From Perca fluviatilis (taxonomy: Eukaryota > Chordata > Actinopteri > Perciformes > Percidae), in contig NC_053134.1 in assembly GCF_010015445.1 (NCBI RefSeq), positions 11,205,265-11,269,264 on the forward strand: a DNA stretch of 64,000 nucleotides. Reading direction: 5' to 3'. Below are positions 1 to 10,200 of the stretch, one piece after another. Both the position numbers and the translations under genes were made by a program. The notes under the pieces are model-generated. The model made no database searches. It was given only the letters and a program-made list of their open reading frames with translations, and was not told the origin of the DNA. Numbering within the stretch: position 1 is the first letter of the stretch; each line of letters begins with the position of its first letter.

Positions 1-10
1 GACGTGTTGG

Positions 11-100
11 TGAAACACCTCACTCTGTTATCAAAGAACCGGGGTTACGTTAAGTAACCTAAAGTTCTTTTTCTAACTTCGTTCGATGTTTCACTATGGG
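11..100. repeat. Terminal palindrome of the DIRS element, ICR-like, including the inverted ITR copy (63-100)
   Basis: The block folds on itself around base 51. GGTTAC at 43-48 pairs with GTAACC at 54-59, and further out TGAAACACC (11-19) matches in inverse the GATGTTTCA region near 85-93 with several mismatches. The inner half (63-100) is the near-perfect inverse of the 5' terminal repeat. In DIRS elements an internal complementary region carries the joined outer ends of both terminal repeats and guides circle closure. This block has that composition. It could instead simply be a long 3' terminal repeat; the sequence left of base 1 would decide. Confidence 0.6.
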
Positions 101-158
101 AGATATAGACCACTCCCGGATTGAGATCTCCCGAAGCCAAATAATATTGAACCGAGAG

Positions 159-713
159 TCACACTAACCCTGGCGCCGTAACCCCCAGCACAGCCTGTGC
201 CAAGGACGGTCCGGAAACATCGAGCCTGTAAAACCTCGCAAAAGTGTGAGGTGTAGCCCAGCTCGCTGCTGCACAAATTTCCTTCACTGACACACCCCTA
301 AAAAGGGCCCATGAAGCGGCCATGCCCCTTGTGGAATGAGCTCTCAGACCCTGTGGGGCCTGTAAACCTTTACACTCATAGGCCAACGATATGGCCTCCA
401 CAATCCAGTGGGACAGCCTCTGGCGGGACAATGGCTTACCCTTGTGGGGAGTAGCCCAGGACACGAACAGCTGATCCGCCTTTCTGAACCCAGCCGTCTG
501 ACTCACATATGTGTGCAGAGCCCGGACAGGGCACAGCATGTGAAGTCTTTGCTCCTCTCCTGAGGAGAAAGGAGGCGGGTGGAAGGCCAAGAGCTCCACT
601 GAGGGACACCTGTAGGCTGACTCCACCACCTGAGGCACAAATGCTGGGTTGGGCCGCAAACCCTGGGGCAAATTGTAGACAGGTAGGCTGAACCAACCAA
701 GCCTGCAAGTCAC
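159..713 (-). pseudogene. C-terminal catalytic part of the DIRS tyrosine recombinase, out of frame with Pol
   Basis: This frame continues the recombinase after the frameshift. Real homology starts at about GLRPNPAFVPQV (residue 18 of the 184-codon reading). It carries the HxxR box in AHSTRGM (H126, R129), the conserved WALFRGV and ICAAASWATPHTF segments, and the nucleophile Tyr in FARFYRLD (Y162). These motifs match the catalytic half of DIRS recombinases, which join the circular cDNA to the target. The first Arg of the active site sits in the upstream frame, so neither frame encodes a complete enzyme. Removing one T of the TTT run complementary to 658-660 would restore continuity, which fits a one-base insertion or a homopolymer read error. 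The stop at 159 is near the normal end of the domain. Confidence 0.88.
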
Positions 714-3369
714 TTACTCGCTTTGCAGTGGTTAAAGCCAAGAGCAAAACCGTTTTAAGAGACACAAACTTCATCCCCACTGCCTCCATAGGCTCAAACG
801 GGTGATGAGAGAGGGCGTCCAACATGACCGACAAATCCCACAGAGGAACCAGGGGCCTGGAAACTGGGAGCTTGCGGCGTGCCCCTTTCATGAAGCGACA
901 AACCAAGGGATGTTGCCCTGCCGGCTTATCCCCAAAACCTACGTGGCAAGCTGAAACAGCAGCCAAGTACACCTTAATTGTGGAGAAAGCTTTCCCTTTA
1001 TCCATCAGGTACTGCAGGAAACATAGCAGGTCCACCACAGAACACTGGTAAGGGATGGTACCCCTATGTTCGCACCACTCCTCAAAAACCCGCCACTTTC
1101 CGCTGAAAAGAGAGCGGGTGGACGCGGCTCTTGCGCTTTGAATTGTATCAATGACCCGTTCTGGCAGGCCTGATGCATTCAGGTTCCACCTCTCACGGGC
1201 CAAGCCCAGAGCGCCATGCGGTCTGGGTGAGGGTGGAAGATCTCCCCGCCCACGAATGGGGAGAGGCCATGGTTCTCCCGCCAGGAGCTGCATTATCTCT
1301 GCCACCCAATGCTTGGACGACCACCGCGGCGCTATCAGTATTAGCGACAGGCCCTGAACTCTCACCCTCGCCAGGGTGGGGGAGATCAGACTGAGGGGGG
1401 GAAATGCATAGAGCAGCACGTTTGGCCACGGGTGGGCTAGAGCATCCACACCCAGCGGTGCATTTTTGTCTGCCAGAGAGAAGAACATTGGACACTGCGT
1501 GTTTTCCTGCGAGGCGAAGAGATCTACGGCTGCCTGACCGTATCTCTGCCAGATCTGTCCCACCACCTGTGGGTGGAGAGTCCATTCCCCGTACAGAGGG
1601 TTTCCCCGTGACAGGAGATCTGCACCCCTGTTTAGAACGCCTGGCACGTGTGTTGCTCGAAGAGACAGCAGTCTCCCGCTGCTCCACAAAAGCACTGTGC
1701 GGGCCAACGTGTGCAGCTGCAGAGAGCGAGTGCCGCCCTGGCGGTTGATGTACGCAACCACTGTGGAGTTGTCTGTTTTCACTAACACATGACAACCTTG
1801 GAGAAAGTGCAGAAAATGTTTCAGAGCCAGAAACACCACCATAAGCTCCAAGACATTTATGTGAGCCTGGGGCAATCTCCGGCTCCATGTGCCATTCACT
1901 GTTCTCCCCAACAGTGTCGCTCCCCATCCTGACAGGCAAGCGTCCGTTGTCATGGTTACTCTGGATGACACCGCCCCTAGCGGGACGCCCGATGCGATCG
2001 CCGCCGTGTCTCTCCATGAGCGGAGGGCTGCTACGCACGCCGGAGTTATTTTCACCCTCCGGTTGAGATGACGGCGTGGGCACAGATGTAAAGCTGCAAC
2101 CCAACGCTGAAAATCCCTCATCATTAACAGCCCTAAATGTACCACAGACACTACTGACGCCATCAGCCCGAGCAGGCGTAGGCACAGACTGAACGGCACG
2201 GCTTTGCTCAGCCGGAAAAGAGAAAGACACTGCCCCAGAGACGCTAATCTCCCCTCCGATAGCGTGACGCGGTAGGAGAGGGAGTTTATCTTTAGACCCA
2301 AATACTCCGTACATTGCGTGGGTTCCACTCTGCTCTTTGCCCAGTTTATGTTGAACCCCAAATCCGTGAGATGAGTTATCACCGTATTGGAATCTCTGAC
2401 TGCCTGCTCCCGGGAGTGGGAGCAGATCAGATAGTCGTCTATGTACAAAAATATTCTGATACCGCTGTTCCTTAACGGTGACAGCGCTGCCTCCACACAC
2501 CTGGTGAACACCCTCGGTGCTAACGACAGCCCGAATGGGATGGCTTGGTATTCGTAGGCTCTGCCCCGATACGCAAACCTCAGACATTTTCTGTGTGCGG
2601 GATATATGGCTATGTGGAAATATGCATCTGAAAGATCTATCGTCACAAACCAATCCCCTGGGCGGATTGAACGACAGAGCACTTTGTGTGTTAACATCCT
2701 GAACGTGTATTTTCGTAGGTGTCTGTTTAACACACGGAGATCTAAAATCGGGCGAAGTGATGCGCCCCCTTTTTTTGGAATGAGGAAGTAGCGGGAGTAA
2801 AACCCCTGATGCGATTCCTCGCTCGGCACCGCCCTGATGGCCCGTTTGTTCAATAGGGATGTTATTTCGTCCTCTAGGACTTGTGCTGCATCCCCTTTCG
2901 TCACTGAAACTAACACACCGTTGAATCTGGGTGGTTTCATAGCAAACTGTAGCCTGTAACCCTGACAAACAGTGGATAAAACCCACGGGTGAACTGCGCA
3001 TGCGCGCCACCAGTCCGCTTGAGCAGAGAGGGGGCCCCTGGAGCCGCACTGCAGTGACGTCACCTCCCTGGGCTGGAGGGAGCGTTCTGCCCTGGGAGGA
3101 GCGTGAGCTCCCCCTGCAGGGACCTGGCAGGTCAGATCTGTTTTGGGTTTTATTTTTATTTTGTTTTGAGGGTAGCATTTCGCCCTTGGCTCTGCGCCTG
3201 GATGCGAGAATGCAGGCTTTATTTGCCTCTTTGAACATGGTGCTTGGTGACACTGTGAACATGGTGAAAGTGCTTGGTGACACTGGAACACCTTCTGCCC
3301 CTGACTCTTATCCTCTTGGATGAGGAGGGAGAGAAACTGAGAGGGGCCTCCTGGAGAACTGTGAAACAC
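660..3369 (-). pseudogene. pol: DIRS Pol: reverse transcriptase, RNase H, methyltransferase-like domain and N-terminal part of tyrosine recombinase
   Basis: The ORF reads 977 codons from 3369, of which about the first 903 are meaningful. Residues 1-140 are unassigned. The RT spans about 145-370, with FVTIDLSDAYFH at 241-252 (D244, D248), the PFGLSLAPRVF block at 278-288, and the catalytic YIDD at 309-312 (bases 2434-2445). RNase H follows at about 470-590 with TDACLSGWGA (D475), E508, D533 in KTDNS, and D584 in GADLLSR. A domain with DLFAS (617-621) and AFPP (655-658) matches the Dam-methyltransferase-like region known in this family. The recombinase begins near 735 and has its first catalytic Arg in TAKRVSDL (R884). 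One extra base at about 658-660 then shifts the frame, so the ORF runs on as nonsense to 436. RT and RNase H look functional, but the recombinase is not, unless the frameshift is bypassed or is a sequencing error. Confidence 0.9.
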
Positions 3370-3461
3370 CAGGGGCCCTGAACCACAAACCTCGGGGCTC
3401 TGCTCTACCTCTCCAACCTTCCTCCTCTTTGTAGAAGGGGTGGAGGGAGAAGCTGGGGGGG

Positions 3462-5003
3462 TTAGGACGGCCGCTTTTTCTTCCCCTCACCGGGGTGGGA
3501 GTTGCGGCTCTTTGCCGCCACAGCCGCGAAGGAGTGTTTCCCCCACGGCTTGGGATTGTCCGACCGAGACAGCTGGCTAGTCTGTTGACCAGTGGCTTGT
3601 CTATGTGGCTTTGCAGCCCCTTGCTTTGCCTTTGCTGCCGCTGCGGCAAAGCCACCCCTCTGACCCTGCTGGGGCCGGGGTGTGTGTTTTCGGGGTAGGC
3701 AGAGGTCAAAGGCTTCACCCTCCTGTTTCCTGAGGGTGCTGGCCTCTCTCATCTTCTCCAAAGCTGGGCCAAACAGACCTTTGGTGGGGTCGTATGTTGC
3801 GTCCATAACCTCTGCTTTCTGTGTGTCACTCAGGCCCGACAGGTTCAGCCACAAGGCCCTCTCACCTGCGACTGCGAGCCCCATTACACGGCCGCAGCCC
3901 TGCACCGCACCCCGTGAGGAGCGCAGCACCAGGTCATTGACCACACAGATTTCGTCCCAGAGGACCGGGTTAGGAGCCCCTGAGTCCAGCTGACGGCCCA
4001 TCTCCTCAAGGATTTCAGCCTGGTACGCAGCCAGCAGAGTCATTGCGTTTAGAGAGCACACAGACTGCGCTGCATACCTGTACATCCTCTGAAACATGGA
4101 GGCGGTGAGGCGCTCCATTTTGTTAGGCAGAGGAATGCTGTGGGAAGCTGAGAGAGAGCGGCGGTTTGGGTGGAGGTGATGAGCCACTGAAGGCTCCACC
4201 ACTGGGGGTTCGGTCAGCCCCAGTGCCTCCATCCCGTGGATCTCCAGCTTAGAGCAGCCCTTAGTCGGGAGCCTACTCTTAAATGGGCTGGACCAGTACC
4301 GGCTCATTTCCTTCATGCAGGCAGGCACCGCCGGCAGAAGCTGTTTCGCAGGCGGGTGGGCAGGTGGGAGCATCTTGCCATTGTATAGGTCTCTCTCCGC
4401 CCCCTCGGGGTCCTGAGCTGCCGGCCATTGTATTCCCAATTTGGCCGCGGCCCGCTTACAGACCTTGTACAAGCTGCTGTCCACTGGGGGAGCAGTGTCG
4501 GTTGCACTAGGAGGCCTTGACTGTGGAATGGGGAATGTGGAGTCCTCCTCCTCGTCCTCCATCCCATCCATGTCGAGGATATCAGAGATGGCATCACCCT
4601 CTGCGTCCTCGCCGCCCGGTTCCACTTCGAGGAGGTCCTCGAAAAGTGGAGGCATGGCAGAGGACTCCTCGTCCATCATGTCCGCCCAGCTAGGTGTAGC
4701 TCGCGGGTGATGGGTACTGCTTGTGGCTTTTGGGGTGGTTCCCGACAGACATGGGTCATGACTGTTGGCCACGGCCACTCTCAGCCGCCTTTCCAGTATC
4801 TTCTCCGTCATTGACGCGCAGTGGACGCACGACTGGGGGTCAGCCAGCGCTGCCTGAGCGTGTTTAATGCTCATGCAGGCTATGCACATCGGGTGAGGGT
4901 CCATGCCCGAGATGGATGCCCCGCATGATGCGGGGCACAGGCGGGATACAGCCTCAATAGCCTTCGGCTCCGGCCCTTTGGCGGGGGCCGCTGCTGAAGA
5001 CAT
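3462..5003 (-). CDS. gag: DIRS ORF1, Gag-like structural protein (513 aa)
   Basis: This intact 513-residue ORF is the first gene of the element and probably encodes the nucleic-acid-binding particle protein. The N-terminus has a cluster of possible metal ligands (C23, C27, H37, C40, C43, H48, C59, H61, C62), suggesting one or more zinc-binding modules, though the spacing is not a classical retroviral CCHC knuckle. A strongly acidic stretch follows at about residues 108-154, then a helical middle region (about 290-430), and a basic Gln/Ala/Lys-rich tail ending KKKRPS that could bind RNA or direct nuclear entry. The start at 5003 has an ACC before ATG and no in-frame alternative is needed. Pol begins 93 bases downstream in a different frame. 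Assignment rests on position and composition, because DIRS Gag proteins are poorly conserved. Confidence 0.8.
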   Translation of the reverse strand: MSSAAAPAKGPEPKAIEAVSRLCPASCGASISGMDPHPMCIACMSIKHAQAALADPQSCVHCASMTEKILERRLRVAVANSHDPCLSGTTPKATSSTHHPRATPSWADMMDEESSAMPPLFEDLLEVEPGGEDAEGDAISDILDMDGMEDEEEDSTFPIPQSRPPSATDTAPPVDSSLYKVCKRAAAKLGIQWPAAQDPEGAERDLYNGKMLPPAHPPAKQLLPAVPACMKEMSRYWSSPFKSRLPTKGCSKLEIHGMEALGLTEPPVVEPSVAHHLHPNRRSLSASHSIPLPNKMERLTASMFQRMYRYAAQSVCSLNAMTLLAAYQAEILEEMGRQLDSGAPNPVLWDEICVVNDLVLRSSRGAVQGCGRVMGLAVAGERALWLNLSGLSDTQKAEVMDATYDPTKGLFGPALEKMREASTLRKQEGEAFDLCLPRKHTPRPQQGQRGGFAAAAAKAKQGAAKPHRQATGQQTSQLSRSDNPKPWGKHSFAAVAAKSRNSHPGEGKKKRPS

Positions 5004-5640
5004 GGTACTGGAAAGGAAGAAGATCGGCGTAAATAAACAACCTTAGCAGGCGCGTCGTAACACATTAGCCTGTCGACAAGATTAGCACACGGGGTTTAGC
5101 CCGAGCCAACGTTATCAGTGTACCGTAAGAGTTAGCTCGTCGTAACACGTTAGCTCACTCCAGGTACCGGGTTCGGCTAACAAACAAATGCTAACAAAAG
5201 AACCCAGGGAGGCTCGCCGTAACGCGTTAGCCAGAGGGTAAATGAGTTACACAGTTAGCTAGCGATAAACAAATACCGACTAGCCAAAGAAGAAGAAGCA
5301 GTTCGCATTGACGCGGACACTGCTTCAAGTGTGTAACCACAAGGTAAAACTTCTTGCGAAGTACTTACTCAGCGAATCCAGACTGGGTCGGGAACTGCGT
5401 TCGGCGACGTAGTCCTTAATGGTCCGTCTGTGAACTGTTAGCAGATAACCAACCAAGCTAGCCCAGAAGCGCTGAGGGAGCTTATAGTTTTCTTCACGGG
5501 AAGAAAGCGAGAATGATTTGCATTGAGCCGGTCGACTGTGATTATATGAGGGGGCGTGGCCCTAGCTCCAGTTCGACCTGTCTGTCATGGACAGACTTGG
5601 TGTCATTGGAGCTTCCTTAGTTGGTCACGCCGAGGCGATT
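5004..5640 (-). promoter_or_regulatory. 5' leader of the DIRS element with three related repeats
   Basis: This non-coding stretch lies between the 5' terminal repeat and the Gag start. It contains three related copies of a motif ending in GTTAGC or ATTAGC, beginning at 5053, 5138 and 5215 on the plus strand (core CGTCGTAACACGTTAGC, with differences). Immediately before the Gag ATG the minus strand reads a pyrimidine tract followed by CAG (TCTTCTTCCTTTCCAG), which resembles a 3' splice site. Promoter activity and splicing are inferences from position only. Confidence 0.4.
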
Positions 5641-5678
5641 CCCATAGTGAAACACCGAACGAAGTTAGAAAAAGAACT
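5641..5678. repeat. 5' inverted terminal repeat of the DIRS element
   Basis: These 38 bases are the reverse complement of 63-100 with a single mismatch (an A/G difference near 86). Similarity stops sharply after 5678, where the flank becomes AATTGTATTG, so this is taken as the element's 5' boundary. No target-site duplication is expected for a tyrosine-recombinase element. Confidence 0.9.
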
Positions 5679-6026
5679 AATTGTATTGTCCTGACCACAA
5701 GCACGTTTTACAGAGTAGGGAAATGTCTTCCATGCTTATCACAAACATCTAAAAAGAAATACAGGTTTTGTAAGGAGGTCTAGCATCGCATGTTTCTGTG
5801 AAAGACTTTACAGAAGGTAATTTTCTTGATCAAAGTACATGAAAGCCCACATCATAAATAAATAAATGAAATGTCAATCAATTTTTTTTTAATACCAGCC
5901 TTGGAACTTGTAAAAAAAACATTGGATGCTTCTCTTAAAAGGGTAATTTAACATTCACAATCACAAAGGGTAAACTACTGCTGCTACACTGCTTTCTGTG
6001 AGTTTGAGCTTTCAAGCAAGTGGCAT
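5679..6026. other. Flank of the DIRS element, no feature recognised
   Basis: AT-rich sequence with a short T run near 5882. No gene, known repeat or RNA was recognised. Confidence 0.5.
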
Positions 6027-6135
6027 TTCTGGCCGCACCCCACTGAGTGATGTCATAGCGCTTCTTTTACCTTTTGAAATACATGTATGAAGGAAAACAC
6101 TTGCTGTGACATCACTAAATCGGGGTGTGGCCAGA
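6027..6135. repeat. Imperfect palindrome of about 109 bp (hairpin or small foldback element)
   Basis: The left arm at 6027-6057 (TTCTGGCCGCACCCC ... GTGATGTCA) is matched in inverse by 6103-6135 (TGACATCAC ... GGGGTGTGGCCAGAA). The inner part is also partly symmetric around the perfect ATACATGTAT at 6079-6088. Transcribed or extruded DNA could form a long hairpin. It may be a small foldback transposon, but I cannot name a family and see no clear target duplication. Confidence 0.6.
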
Positions 6136-7525
6136 AGCATACATGCTTAAAAGTTTTAACCCTTAGAGAGCAGAGCATCAGCAGTTTTCCTGATCCGATT
6201 CATTTTCATTTTACACATGGTTAGCGTCATACTCTATATTGCTTTGCTGCTCATATTTCCCTTGGTGCGAAATAATGCATACTTGTTATGTTCTCTCCCT
6301 TTAATATCATGGCGGTAGAAACTATTGGAATCTTCAGTCTAAAACGGTTGGTATTGATTTCAGCCTCCCAAAAGCCACATGAGTTGGACGCTACTGCTCA
6401 TTGATTTTGTGTATGTTTATTACACCTCTGTCTTTTTTTATAGTGGCATTTGTGTGTATGATGTTTATACATCACCATATCTCCTATGTATGTGCCGTTT
6501 GCTTTCTTGGGCTATTTCTGTTATTTCTCCTGTACAAACGTGAGTAGGCAGATCTGACGGGGCCGGACAGAGCTGGCAGCCAGCCCATGTATCTTAGTTA
6601 AAGGGCAGTGTGTGCATAATGCTGGCGCGGCGGAGTATCAGGGTCTATAATCTCTTCTAGAACAGTGTCATCATGGTGGGGTCAGAGTCCCCTCTCGCCA
6701 GCACGGAGGGGGAAGGAGAGTGGAGTGGAGTTGACAGCCTGGACACCGTAGGCTATGCTCAGTGGAGCTGCAGGCCAGCTAGGCACAAGGACAAATGACA
6801 TATTGCAACACACATTAGCATTTTTAGTCTGGCATAGCATTTAGTCTTAGAGTTAGGAAATGATGCAAAGTTGTGATATGCATGTGATTTGTGGGGTAGA
6901 ATTAGCATATTGACTTGGTGTGCATCAGGGTAGATGTTCTCAAAGGCCCATTGGCTAACCCTTAGCTCAGTGACAGGCACTTTTCAAAGTATCAAAAAAT
7001 AATCTGAGAATTTCTGCTTTCTGCAAAGTCTTAGGTGGGCCTATTGTTAATTTTAAACCATTGCATTGCTTTGGGCTGCATTGAATAGGGTACTGTTACA
7101 CAGCTTACTCAAGCAGCTTACTCTAGCACTTACCTCAGCGCAACCAAGAAAGTGTTCTGGAAATAAAACTGCAACAACTGCAGATGTTTTAACAATGTCG
7201 ATAAACCGGCACCGGGTTGCTATATTTGTGTTTTTCTCTTCTTCAGATGATTGCCCCAATAAGCTGATGTAATGAAATGTACACAGAGGCAGGCTTCAGC
7301 ACATGCTGCCTGCTCATGTACTCTGAAAAAGTCCCCTTTTTGCAAGTCAACAATTTGAACCGTCACTAGAGCTGCTTGTTTTTATTCTTACTCTTACTTG
7401 TCTCTCTCCTCCTTGAGAGAGCTTGCCTTGCTTCTTAAAATATTCATCCCCTTTTTTCCCTCTTACTTCTCAACTAACTTTTTGTCAGGAGAACAATTTT
7501 AGAGCCTTTTTTCCTCTGTCTTTAC

Positions 7526-7527
<2 letters not shown>
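6136..7527. other. Non-coding stretch without recognised features
   Basis: AT-rich DNA. The short open frames here are all under 75 codons, overlap one another on both strands and have no recognisable domain. A GC-richer patch at about 6540-6720 was noted but not assigned. Confidence 0.5.

Positions 7528-7575
<48 letters not shown>
7528..7575. repeat. (CT)24 microsatellite
   Basis: An uninterrupted CT dinucleotide run of 48 bases, lying in a longer pyrimidine-rich stretch. Confidence 0.95.
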
Positions 7576-7578
<3 letters not shown>

Positions 7579-9984
7579 GACTGTGTTGTTTGCCCCTCTA
7601 GACTTCTGCTTTCTGTTGTTGTTATCTGGGTCAGTTTGTGGAGTTTTTCCTCCGCTTTCTCTTTATTTATCCCCCAAAAAAAAAAAAAAAAACAACAAAA
7701 GGGGGTTACATCTATTCTTAGCGCTACACCAGTAACAGGGGTTGTCCTCCTTTCATTGTGCTAGGTGACATGAATATTGCAAACAAGAGGACTTACTGTG
7801 CGGGAAATGAATTAGTGCTATTTTTCCACATGAAAAGGGCCTGTCAGTCTCTGTCATACATGTGCACCTGATTTTCTCGCGCTCCTTTGCTCTCTCTCGC
7901 ACTCTCTTTCCTGTTTCCTTCAACCTTAGCATTACAAAATGAATGATGAATGTTTTATTATATTATTTTCCTGTTCCCATAGTTGCCAGGAGGTATACGC
8001 AGGAGGCATTTCAACAGTGCCTTTGTGACATTCCCCCAGGGTTCTACAGAGGATTGAAGCACAGCAGAGAAGATTAACACTTGCGTGTATTATTTCTCTA
8101 AACCCTGGAAGGTGAATGTGGAAGGTCACCATTGTATACTGTATAATATAAAGTATGCCTGCCATTGTCAAGGATTAAGGCTTGTCCAATGGAATTTTAA
8201 CTGCTGCTGAAGCGTAACATACGAGGAGCAGTTTGTGATGTCTTAAACGCAGAGACCATAGCCATAAGGTTATGTTGCATTATAAAATATAAGCCAGTAT
8301 TGGTAGTCATGCTCCTGTGCATGAACTGAAAGTGATAAATGCTTCATTGAAGTGTTAATTTCTTAAAGTTAAATCTTAATGGCATTTCAATCAAGGGAAT
8401 TGGAAGCTGATTTAAAAACAGTTTTATCATCATGCCTTGTAATAACTTAAAACCATTGCGATTTCTGGGATTACCCTAATGAAAGGTCAGACTTTAAGGT
8501 CAAACAATCTTAGATTAATTACATTCTATTTCAGTGTTTCACCTATACTGTAGTCGATCAAATTCAACTCCCATCCAACGCACCTAAACCCGGGGTGACG
8601 CTGTCCGATTGATTGTGCTTATCTGCAATGCTTCTTTCTTTTTTTCCCTCCAACACCTCCTCCCTTATTGCCTGATTGCTTTGCCTCACTTGATGGTTCT
8701 GTGTACCGTCAATATTTTAGTCAGAGATTAATTTCACCGCCGAATCTAGGCATTGGAAAGCTCTCAGCAATCAGATAACATTTATAAAGCCATGCTTGAC
8801 CCTGAATGTGGAGGATGAATGGAGAGACACAGAGAGGGCAGGAGTGTTGGGGGGGGGGGTGGCAATTTTGAGTCTCGCAGCTCATCACATTCACCTCAGA
8901 CTTTTTTCAAGATAATGGGATCCTCATCCTCTGGTGAGCCGCACATCTACGTTCGATCATTACAGCCACATTTCCAACCTGTCTGGCCTTAAAGTTCCTG
9001 AGCACCCTCCCCCAGTACTGCCTATTTCACATCTGTTTCATACCTATAAGCATAATGTTGACTTCCCTCGTTTTCAGGCAGCATACGGGAAACATCACGT
9101 TAATCCTTTGCTAAGACTGCACGGTCAATCATATTTAATCCTAATACTTTCAAGGTGACCATGGGCATGGATTCACTGGGCATATGGTCTCGTTTTAAGC
9201 CTTGAAATAGCAGAGGGAGGGGGGACTTTTATCCTTTCATTAAATTCACATCAGTCCAATTTATATGAACTTAAAGCACAAACTCGTAATGCATTATTTT
9301 TCTTTTCTCTTTCTCCCTCAGACTGATTGTGAAAATCGTGGCTCTAGTCCAGGGTTCTACTCCGGTAGTTTGTGTACACTTAATATTTTTGTTGTTATTG
9401 ACAAAAGAAATAGTAAGCCAATAAACAAACCCAGCCTTTCAGCCACCACCAGACTAAATTAGTTTGCTTTGAAATTGAGATTTTCCTCAATTAGGGCTTT
9501 ATTTGTCAATCTGGAGTGGAGTAAATGGAATTTCAAAGACCTATTATGACAAGAGAGTGCATATCCAAACAGGCGAGCAAAATATACCCCATTATCGCTC
9601 ATTTATTATGGCTACAAAGTGTTTTTGGCGCACTTAACCCAACACAAATGCTATATAGCACTGCTAAGAAATATTGATTGCAGAGGCACCTATGCATCAT
9701 CTAGTTTCATTATTGACAATTTTGTTCAAGGAGAATAGTCCGTATTTGTGGAGTGTAAGGCCCACTGTGGGGTCTTTATCCCATCGTGGCGTGGATGATT
9801 GAGGTGTTTTTCTGTAAAGAGTGCAGCGGAAGCCCAGGGTGCCTTCATTGGCTGTGACCAAGATGATATGGTGTTGCAGAACGCACTGTAGCATTGCTGT
9901 ATTTATTGATTTCCAAAGATGATTTATGCTCATTCTGCCTTATGTAATCATTAGGAGACACTTGAACATTCACAGCCTTTCATA
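7576..9984. other. Non-coding stretch; one segment resembles conserved regulatory DNA
   Basis: No coding region is supported. Short A, CT and G runs occur (7676-7691, near 7900, 8849-8859). The segment at about 8380-8790 has mixed composition with homeodomain-like AT cores and little simple repeat, which is the texture of conserved non-coding elements, but nothing in the sequence alone proves conservation. Confidence 0.4.
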
Positions 9985-10085
9985 ATTTTTTTTTTTTTTT
10001 GGGCGGGGGGGGAAAAAAAGTGGTTTTTTTTTTTTTTTTTTTTTTTTTTGTTTTTGTTTTTTTGTTTTTTTTTTTTTTGGGAGAT

Positions 10086-10138
<53 letters not shown>

Positions 10139-10200
10139 TAAAAATTTTTTTTTTTTTTTGTTTTTACATAAAAAACATTTTTTTTTCTTTATTTTTTTCT
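9985..10200. repeat. Poly-T low-complexity tract with G and A runs
   Basis: Long T runs are broken by one G-rich run (10001-10012), short A runs and single G interruptions. The mixture of very long homopolymers of three different bases is unusual for natural DNA and typical of poor long-read consensus. The matching 87-codon frames of Phe or Lys are artefacts of the composition. Confidence 0.85.

Larger units (their letters stand above)
1..5678 (-). mobile_element. DIRS-type tyrosine-recombinase retrotransposon, near full length
   Basis: The sequence shows, in minus-strand order, a terminal repeat (5678-5641), a leader, a Gag-like ORF, a Pol ORF with reverse transcriptase, RNase H and a methyltransferase-like domain, a tyrosine recombinase, and an inverted copy of the terminal repeat (100-63). 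This order and the use of a tyrosine recombinase instead of a DDE integrase define the DIRS group. Such elements are known to replicate through a circular DNA intermediate and to integrate without target-site duplication. Gag is intact and the RT catalytic motif is present, so the insertion is fairly young, but the recombinase carries a frameshift. The element may extend left of base 1, because the block at 11-100 looks like an internal junction sequence. The right boundary is set by loss of inverted-repeat similarity after 5678. Confidence 0.93.

Noticed and set aside
3308..3718. 136-codon minus ORF bridging Gag and Pol
   Set aside because: It overlaps the Gag C-terminus in another frame and its residues show no domain; it is a shadow of the GC-rich element.
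9302..9366. Small exon with pyrimidine tract, AG acceptor and GT donor (about 43 bases at 9323-9365)
   Set aside because: Splice-like signals this short arise by chance, and no other exon or homology supports it.
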